This document shows positions 58,372-64,000 of a stretch of 64,000 bases of DNA, in pieces. The notes beneath the pieces were generated by a model that saw nothing but the letters and a program-made list of their open reading frames with translations, made no database searches and had not been told where the DNA came from. This DNA comes from Bosea vaviloviae (GTDB taxonomy: Bacteria; Pseudomonadota; Alphaproteobacteria; Rhizobiales; Beijerinckiaceae): the NCBI RefSeq assembly GCF_001741865.1, contig NZ_CP017147.1, positions 6,309,794 to 6,373,793 of the forward strand, in the 5' to 3' direction. A program made the position numbers and the translations under genes. Each line of letters opens with the position of its first letter. Position 1 is the stretch's first letter.

Positions 58372-61013
58372 GCGGCACCTTTGCGTGCGTCGTCCGTTTG
58401 GGCGAGCAGGCCGCTCAGCACATGCGGGATGATGCCGCCGGCCTTGAGCAGCTCGACTTCGAGCGACGTCTCGATGGCGGCCGTGAGCGCAAGCGTCTCG
58501 ATGCCGCCCTCCTCGCGCAGGATCGAGACCACGACCTCGCAGCGCGGCGAAAGCCTGTCGAAATCCCAGTCGAGCTGGAAGCGATCACCAGTGGCGATGC
58601 GAAGCGCGGACGGGTGAAGGCCGGCAGGCAGCAGCAGCGGCAGGATGCCCATGCCGATCAGGTTGGAGCGATGGATCCGCTCGATACTGGCAGCAATGAC
58701 CGCGCGGACCCCGAGCAGGGCGACGGCCTTGGCCGCCCAGTCACGCGAGGAGCCCATGCCATAGCGCTCGCCTGCGACGATGACGAGCGGCACGCCCTCC
58801 AGCCGGTAGCGCTCGGCCGCATCAGTCAGGCTGACGATCTCGCCTGACGGCAGGTGGCGCGTCAGCCCGGCCGGCGCTGCCGGCAGGAGCTGGTTCACCG
58901 CCAAACGGTTGCTGAAGGCACCGCGCAGCATGACCTCGAAATTGCCCCGCCGCGAGGCGAAGACATTGAGGTTCCCCGGGTCCCCCCCTGCCGCGACGAT
59001 GTAGCGGCCAGCCGGGCTGTCGCCGCGGATCTGGTTCGCCGGCGAAATATGATCGGTGGTGATGTCGTCGCCTAGGACGAGCAGCGGCCGCGCCGGGCCC
59101 CGGGGCGGTGATGCCCCGGAAGCGCGCACGAAGGGCGGGCGGCGCAAATAGGTCGAGCGCTCGTCCCAGGGGAAACGCGGCCCCGCCGGCGCCTGCAGCT
59201 CGAGCCAGAGCGGCCGGACCGCCGCCTCGCCATAGGCGGCGTCATAGTCGCGCCGGTCAGTGCCCAAAGCGAGCGCCGCGTCGATTTCCGCACCGCTCGG
59301 CCAGAGCGCGGACAGGCGAATCTCCGCCCCTTCCGACGTCACGCCGACGGGATCATGCATGATGTCGATATTGACCGTGCCCGCCAGCGCGAAGGCGACG
59401 ACGAGCGGGGGCGAGGCGAGGAAACCGTGTTCCAGATCGGGATGCACGCGGCCGGGGAAGTTGCGATTGCCGGACAGGACCGCAACCGGGCGGAAATCCT
59501 TGGCGCCCAACGCCTGCTGGACCTGGGGAAGCAGCGCGCCGGAATTGCCGATACAGGTCGTGCAGCCATAGCCGACGATGCCGAAGCCCATGGCCTCGAG
59601 ATCGCTCATGAGACCGGCGCGCCTCAACATCCTTTCGGCGGTTGGCGAGCCCGGTGCCAGCGAGGTCTTGACCCAGGCCGGCGGCTTCAGCCCCAGCGCC
59701 CTCGCCTTGCGGGCGAGCAGCCCCGCAGCGACGATCAAACGCGGATCGGATGTGTTGGTGCAGCTCGTGATCGCGGCGATCACGACGGCCCCGTCAGGAA
59801 GCCGCGCCGGAGACGCAGCTTCGAGCGCAGGCGTGAACGCGGCCGCGGTCGCGCCTGCGGGAAGGCGATCCTGCGGGCGCCGCGGCCCCGCGACGCTAGG
59901 TTCGATCCGGTCGAGCGCGAGGTCGAGACTGCGGGTGAAATCCGGCTCTGCGTCAGGATCGAACCAGAGATCCACAGCCTTCGCGAAGCCGCGGATCAGG
60001 CTCAGCTCGGCCTCGTTCCTGCCGACGCCACGAAGATAATCGCAGCTTGCCTCGTCGATCGGGAAATAGCCGGTCGAGGCGCCATATTCCGGGGCCATAT
60101 TGGCGACCGCAGCCCGCTCGCCGACGGCCAAGGTCGAGACCCCGGGGCCGAAGAACTCGACGAAGGAGCCCGAGACCCCAAGCTTGCGCAAGCGCTCCGT
60201 CACCGTCAAAGCGAGATCGGTCGCCGTCACGCCCTCGCGCAATCGCCCGGTCAAGCGGACGCCCACGACTTCGGGGATCCTCAGGATCACCGGAACGCCG
60301 AAGAGAGCGCCCTCGGCCTCCAGCCCGCCGACGCCCCAGCCCAAGACGCCCAGCCCATTGACCATCGGCGTGTGGCTGTCGGTGCCGAGCAGCGTATCGG
60401 GATAAGCCAAGAGCCCGTCCGCCTCCTGCGTCGTCACGACCAGCTTCGAGAGCCGTTCGAGGTTGATCGTGTGCATGATCCCCGAACCTGGAGGGTGCAC
60501 ATGGATTCCGGGCATTGCCGCCGAGGCCCATTTCATCAGGCGATAGCGCTCGGCGTTGCGCTCGAACTCCTTCTCCAGATTGAGCTGGAGCGCGTCGGGA
60601 CGGGCGTGGAAATCGACGCCGGAGGAGTGATCGGTCGAGACGTCCACCCCGATGCGCGGCATCAGCAGGTCGGGATCGCGGCCATGCTCGGCCAGGACAT
60701 CCCGCATCGCGGCGATGTCGACCAGCGCCGGCCCGCAGGTCGTGTCGTGCATCATCAATCGGTTCGGCAGGAACGGGATCTCGGCGACGCTGGCGCGCAC
60801 CGACAACCAGGCCTTGAAGGCGGGAACCAGGCGCTGCGCCTCACCGGCTGAGTTCCTCAGCGCATTCTCAAGCAGGATGCGCAGCACATGCGGCAGGCGC
60901 AGGACATCGTCACTGAGCGCATGCCGAAGATCGATACAGGCGTAGGAGCGCCCATCGACCTGGAAGCGGCGACGCCGGGCTGTGCTCGGAGTGGATTGAT
61001 CGACTTGCATCAT
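58368..61013 (-). CDS. Aconitase family hydratase (AcnA-type paralogue)
   Basis: This 881-residue [4Fe-4S] hydro-lyase is of the AcnA/IRP group. Cluster cysteines are in AAITSCTNTSDP near 430 and VGYGCTTCIGNSGALLP near 496. The swivel domain has LVLGDDITTDHISPAN near 655 and ERYGMGSSRDWAAKA near 775. It is a little shorter than housekeeping AcnA (about 895-905). The N-terminal RSYACIDLRHA differs from the usual Y-Y-SL pattern. Its position in an accessory operon suggests action on a citrate-like or aconitate-like catabolic intermediate, for example a tricarboxylic or methyl-branched acid. The first ATG of a pair, one base after the tctC stop, was chosen. Confidence 0.9.
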   Translation of the reverse strand: MMQVDQSTPSTARRRRFQVDGRSYACIDLRHALSDDVLRLPHVLRILLENALRNSAGEAQRLVPAFKAWLSVRASVAEIPFLPNRLMMHDTTCGPALVDIAAMRDVLAEHGRDPDLLMPRIGVDVSTDHSSGVDFHARPDALQLNLEKEFERNAERYRLMKWASAAMPGIHVHPPGSGIMHTINLERLSKLVVTTQEADGLLAYPDTLLGTDSHTPMVNGLGVLGWGVGGLEAEGALFGVPVILRIPEVVGVRLTGRLREGVTATDLALTVTERLRKLGVSGSFVEFFGPGVSTLAVGERAAVANMAPEYGASTGYFPIDEASCDYLRGVGRNEAELSLIRGFAKAVDLWFDPDAEPDFTRSLDLALDRIEPSVAGPRRPQDRLPAGATAAAFTPALEAASPARLPDGAVVIAAITSCTNTSDPRLIVAAGLLARKARALGLKPPAWVKTSLAPGSPTAERMLRRAGLMSDLEAMGFGIVGYGCTTCIGNSGALLPQVQQALGAKDFRPVAVLSGNRNFPGRVHPDLEHGFLASPPLVVAFALAGTVNIDIMHDPVGVTSEGAEIRLSALWPSGAEIDAALALGTDRRDYDAAYGEAAVRPLWLELQAPAGPRFPWDERSTYLRRPPFVRASGASPPRGPARPLLVLGDDITTDHISPANQIRGDSPAGRYIVAAGGDPGNLNVFASRRGNFEVMLRGAFSNRLAVNQLLPAAPAGLTRHLPSGEIVSLTDAAERYRLEGVPLVIVAGERYGMGSSRDWAAKAVALLGVRAVIAASIERIHRSNLIGMGILPLLLPAGLHPSALRIATGDRFQLDWDFDRLSPRCEVVVSILREEGGIETLALTAAIETSLEVELLKAGGIIPHVLSGLLAQTDDARKGAA

Positions 61014-61014
61014 C

Positions 61015-62001
61015 TCAGTCCGGCTTGAAGCCCGCCTTGTCGAGGATCGCGGCCCAGCGACTGACCTCGCTCGCCACCAGCGCCTGCATGGCGGGGCCAC
61101 CGCGTTCGTCGCGTCGTGGCGCCCGAGCGCCGATCGTGCCGAGCCGCTTTGCGACCTCCGGATCGTCCAGGGCCTTCGCGACCGCGCCTTGCAGGATATC
61201 GAGCACTGGCTTCGGCGTCGCCTTGGGCACGAACAGCCCCGTCCAGGTCTCGGCCTGGAACTCCGGCAGGCCGGCCTCCTCGGATGTCGGCACATCCGGC
61301 ACGGTCTCGGCCCGCGTCTTGGCCGCGACCGCGAAGGCCTTCACCGATTGGGACTGGACCTGGCCGCTGACGGAGGCGACGAGATCGCAGGAGCCGTCGA
61401 TCTTGCCGCCGATGATGTCGTTGATCGTCTGGCCGAAACCGCGATAGGGCACATAGGTCGGCTTCACATCGATGAGCCCGAAGAACATCAGGCAGGTGAT
61501 GTGCGAAGCCGCGCCATTGCCGGAATGCCCCATCATCAAGGCGCCCTGCTTCTGCCTGGCCAGAGCGATGAACTCCTTCAGATTCGCCGCCGGCAGATCA
61601 TTGCGGAAGAAGACGATATTGGGCGTCGAGGCGACGAGGCCGAGATAGGCGAAGTCGGATTTCGGATCATAGGGCAGCTTCGGATTGACGGTCACCGCCG
61701 CGGCAAGCGTGCCGGTATGGCCAAGACCGATGGTGTAGCCGTCGGGCGCCGCGCTCTTGACCCGCGAGCCGCCGATCGCCCCTCCGGCCCCGCCGATATT
61801 CTCGACCACCACGCTCTTGCCCAGCACGCGCCCCAGGGCCTCGGCGAGAATGCGCCCTGTCGTGTCGGCCGCGCCACCCGCAGCGAATGGAACGATCATC
61901 GTCACCGGCCGCTCCGGGAACGTCTGCGCGCTCGCCGACAGTGACATCACGACGCCGAGCATCGCGGCCAGGCCAAGGCAAGCCCTCCCAAATCGCGTCA
62001 T
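61015..62001 (-). CDS. Tripartite tricarboxylate transporter binding protein (TctC/Bug family)
   Basis: This 328-residue periplasmic binding protein has a signal peptide (about 1-25, ending ASAQ). The mature start FPERPVTMIVPFAAGGAADT is the Bug-family signature. It also has VVVENIGGAGGAIGG near 65, YPYRG-type VPYRGFGQTINDIIGGKID near 180 and VPTSEEAGLPEFQAETW near 240. Such proteins bind carboxylates. No TctA or TctB membrane gene is in the window, so it may work with distant subunits or as a sensor. ATG 62001 follows GGGAGGAA. Confidence 0.93.
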   Translation of the reverse strand: MTRFGRACLGLAAMLGVVMSLSASAQTFPERPVTMIVPFAAGGAADTTGRILAEALGRVLGKSVVVENIGGAGGAIGGSRVKSAAPDGYTIGLGHTGTLAAAVTVNPKLPYDPKSDFAYLGLVASTPNIVFFRNDLPAANLKEFIALARQKQGALMMGHSGNGAASHITCLMFFGLIDVKPTYVPYRGFGQTINDIIGGKIDGSCDLVASVSGQVQSQSVKAFAVAAKTRAETVPDVPTSEEAGLPEFQAETWTGLFVPKATPKPVLDILQGAVAKALDDPEVAKRLGTIGARAPRRDERGGPAMQALVASEVSRWAAILDKAGFKPD

Positions 62002-62036
62002 CTGTGTTCCTCCCTTTTTTGGCCTTGGTTCGACGC

Positions 62037-62699
62037 TCACGCCCCGACCATTTTTCGGACCTTGCGGACGGCAGCCTCCGGCGAGGACAGCACCGGCACG
62101 GACGCCGCCTCGCGGCAGGCCGCGAGCGCGCGCGATGTCGAGAAATGCGCCAGCATCAGCGCATCGACCGGCCCAAAAGCCTTGACCTCCCGCGCCACCA
62201 GTCTGTTGTGGGTCTCGGCATCGCCTGCGCGCAGCGCCGCCATCGCCTCGGTCGCCAGCCGCGTGGAGAGCCTGGCCCCGGGCCTGAGGCGCCTTGCCTC
62301 CTCGGAGAACTTGGCCTCCATCGTCGCGATGGAGGGGCCGAAGGTGGCGATCATGCCGAGCCTCTCGCCATGCCCGAGCGCCTCCTCGAACATCGCCTCG
62401 TTCGGCTTGAGAACCGGAACCGGAACAGCGCGGCCCGCCGCCTCGATCGCGGGACCGAAGGCCGAGCAGGTGAACAGGATCGCCTTGGCGCCGAGCGAAT
62501 GAGCATACCCGGCCAAGGCGACGATGCGCTGGTGGATGGCGGGCGTGATGTCGCTCGCCTTGGCCCTGTCGACGGCGAGGGAATCGTCGAGGACACTGAC
62601 CGGCTCGGCTTCCGGCCAGAGCTCCTTGAAAGCCTGAAGGATGGGCTCGATCGCGACGGGCGTCGCGTGGATCAAGGCGATGCGAGGACCGGTGCTCAT
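62037..62699 (-). CDS. Aspartate/glutamate racemase superfamily protein
   Basis: This 220-residue protein has two alpha/beta domains of the Asp/Glu racemase superfamily, which also includes maleate isomerase, hydantoin racemase and arylmalonate decarboxylase. One catalytic-type Cys is in ILFTCSAFGPAIEAAG near 85. The position of the second Cys reads MLAHFSTSRALAA and has none. Single-Cys members can be decarboxylases or isomerases rather than two-base racemases. It precedes tctC by 36 bases in the operon and may isomerise or decarboxylate the polycarboxylate. Confidence 0.82.
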   Translation of the reverse strand: MSTGPRIALIHATPVAIEPILQAFKELWPEAEPVSVLDDSLAVDRAKASDITPAIHQRIVALAGYAHSLGAKAILFTCSAFGPAIEAAGRAVPVPVLKPNEAMFEEALGHGERLGMIATFGPSIATMEAKFSEEARRLRPGARLSTRLATEAMAALRAGDAETHNRLVAREVKAFGPVDALMLAHFSTSRALAACREAASVPVLSSPEAAVRKVRKMVGA

Positions 62700-62714
62700 C
62701 TCAATGCGCTCCGG

Positions 62715-63778
62715 TCACGGGTTGAACAGCCAGGTCGAAGCCGGTTGCACGGTGCAATGCGCCACCTGCGACGACAGCTCCGATGCACCCTGTGCGCGCA
62801 GCCGAACGCTGCCGCGCCTCAGCCGGTATTCCCATTTGTCGCCAAGATAGATGCAGCCCTCGACATCCAGCGGCTGGCTCGTCGCGGTCGGTTCGGATGA
62901 GACCATGATGGTTTCGACCCGGACCACGGCGCGGATGTCGGAGGCATCGCGCGGCGGCTCGGCGTCGCGCCAGACCCCGGGCAGGCTCCAGCCCTCGCAG
63001 CGAATGACGGCGCCGCCGTCCGATTGCGCTTCATAGGCGCCCGACAACACGTTGTGGTCCCCATGAAATCGGCCGCATAGAAGCTTGTCGGCTGGCCGTA
63101 GATCTGGATTGGCGTGCCGTCCTGGACGATGCTGCCGCCCTTGAGCAGCAGGACATGGTCGGCGATCGCCAGCGCCTCGCCTTGGTCATGCGTGACCATG
63201 ATGGCGCAGATCCCCAGTTCGAGGATCAGCTTGCGGATCCAGAAGCGCGCCTCCTCACGCAGCTTGGCATCGAGATTCGACAGCGGCTCGTCCAGCAGCA
63301 ACACCTGGGCTCGTAGACGAGCGCGCGGCAGATCGCGACGCGTTGCTGCTGGCCACCCGAAAGCTGGTCGGGATAGCGCGCCGCAAGATGCCCAGGCCGA
63401 GCTTGTCGAGGATGGTCTCGACCCGCGCGTCTTGATCTCGGCCGCCGGCCGTTTGCGAAGCCGCAACCCATAGGCAACGTTCTCCAACACCGTCCGGTGC
63501 GGCCAGAGCGCATAGGACTGGAAGACGAGGCCGATCTCGCGGCTTCGGGTGGCAATGCGATGCCGGTCTCGCCATCGAGCACGGTCTTGCCGCCGATGAC
63601 GATCTTGCCGATTTCGGGCTGTTCGAGGCCGGCGATGCAGCGCAGCAGCGTGGTCTTGCCGCTGCCGGATGCGCCGAGCAAGGCGACGATCCGCCCTTCT
63701 CGGCGGTGAAGGAGGCGCCGGACAGGATCTTGAGGCCGCCAGCCATTTTTCGACGTTGTCTACGACGAGTTCAGTCAT
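62715..63778 (-). pseudogene. ABC transporter ATP-binding protein interrupted by seven frameshifts
   Basis: The segment encodes in pieces a PotA/FbpC-type ATPase of about 355 residues. The order is MTELVVDNVEK, GGLKILSGASFTAEKGG, LGASGSGKTTLLRCIAGLEQ (Walker A), REIGLVFQSYALWPHRTVLE, VETILDKLGLG, HLAARYPDQLSGGQQQRVAI (signature), QVLLLDEPLSNLDAKLREEA (Walker B), MVTHDQGEALAIADHVLL, and a TOBE-like end closing with QPASTWLFNP. Each junction needs one extra base to restore the frame, mostly in runs such as GGG, CCC or AAAAA. All motifs are otherwise perfect. Sequencing deletions are more likely than true decay. It would serve the permease gene at the right edge. Confidence 0.75.
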
Positions 63779-63813
63779 GTGATCGACTCAGTCATGTGAT
63801 CGTTTCAGTCATG
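63771..63813. repeat. 17-base tandem repeat, 2.5 copies
   Basis: TCAGTCATGTGATCGAC, TCAGTCATGTGATCGTT and TCAGTCATG follow each other. On the minus strand each unit carries ATGACTGA, so the ATPase start codon and the permease stop region are part of the repeat. Confidence 0.8.
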
Positions 63814-64000
63814 GAGTTTCGCTCCCAGCCGCAGGGCGAGTGTCAGGCCCACAGCCGTCAATGCGATGGAGATGAAGGACAGGGCGGCGATCTGGTCCAT
63901 CGCGCCCGAGGTCAGCAGCGACACCATCAGCGAGCCGATGACCTCGGTGCCCGACGACATCAGATAGACGCCGGTGGCGTATTCGCGCAGGAACACGAAC
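63805..64000 (-). CDS. ABC transporter permease, C-terminal end only
   Basis: The frame enters from the right edge and ends at 63805. It reads FLREYATGVYLMSSGTEVIG, then two hydrophobic stretches ending LGAKLHD. The REY-T-x-YL form is typical of the last cytoplasmic loop and helix of iron- or 2-aminoethylphosphonate-type (FbpB/PhnV-like) permeases. It would pair with the ATPase encoded just downstream. The substrate is unknown. Confidence 0.75.
   Translation of the reverse strand, partial: FVFLREYATGVYLMSSGTEVIGSLMVSLLTSGAMDQIAALSFISIALTAVGLTLALRLGAKLHD

Overview
The window looks like a chromosomal segment of a high-GC alphaproteobacterium of the Hyphomicrobiales, most like Bosea or a close relative. 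This is inferred from the gene order (proB-proA-nadD-rsfS-rlmH-envC-ctpA-polysaccharide deacetylase-rppH), the many GTG and TTG starts, the abundance of ABC importers, and an interspersed palindromic repeat family typical of the group. No species was assigned by search.

Layout. 0-1.6 kb: DUF6481, rpsU and cspA on the minus strand. 1.9-11.2 kb: a housekeeping block on the plus strand covering proline synthesis, NAD synthesis, ribosome factors, cell-wall and periplasmic proteins, rppH and a HisE-like pyrophosphatase. 11.5-20.1 kb: a catabolic unit with a GntR regulator and an SDR diverging from a branched-chain-type ABC importer. In this importer the permease and both ATPases are one polypeptide. 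It is followed by a 3-hydroxyacyl-CoA-dehydrogenase-like enzyme and a BKACE beta-keto acid cleavage enzyme. A tRNA-Arg(ACG) lies at 20.3 kb.

20.7-36.6 kb: a phenylacetate (paa) block, with marR, paaZ, paaGIK, paaABCDE, paaX and a TetR gene. It is followed by a second complete LivKHMGF importer. A near-identical 20-bp palindrome lies in the paaZ/paaG intergenic region and in the tetR/livK intergenic region, so the TetR protein probably controls both catabolism and uptake. paaA has a strong promoter enclosed by a separate inverted repeat, the likely PaaX operator.

36.8-43.4 kb: a GntR-controlled sugar-type operon with an esterase, a CUT1 importer lacking an ATPase, a tagatose/psicose-epimerase-like TIM barrel and a Gfo/Idh/MocA dehydrogenase. 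43.6-46.4 kb: a low-order zone with an arginase-like gene, a methyltransferase and two gene remnants. 46.4-55.2 kb: DUF2891, then an SDR, a second CUT1 importer without ATPase, a class II aldolase, a PfkB kinase resembling sulfofructose kinase, and a DeoR regulator. Three copies of a spaced motif near these genes look like DeoR sites. 55.2-56.5 kb: an IS481-type element. 56.7-64.0 kb: a catabolic operon on the minus strand with an MBL hydrolase, a pyrone-dicarboxylate-hydrolase-like amidohydrolase, an aconitase paralogue, a TctC-type binding protein, an Asp/Glu racemase-like protein, and an ABC ATPase interrupted by seven same-direction single-base frameshifts next to a partial permease.

The window is therefore mostly a set of uptake-plus-catabolism modules, each with its own regulator, attached to a conserved housekeeping block. 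The substrates of four modules cannot be read from the sequence. The most informative observations are the shared operators, the triple ABC fusion, the kinase/aldolase module with its repeated motif, and the placement of palindromic repeats between binding-protein and permease genes.
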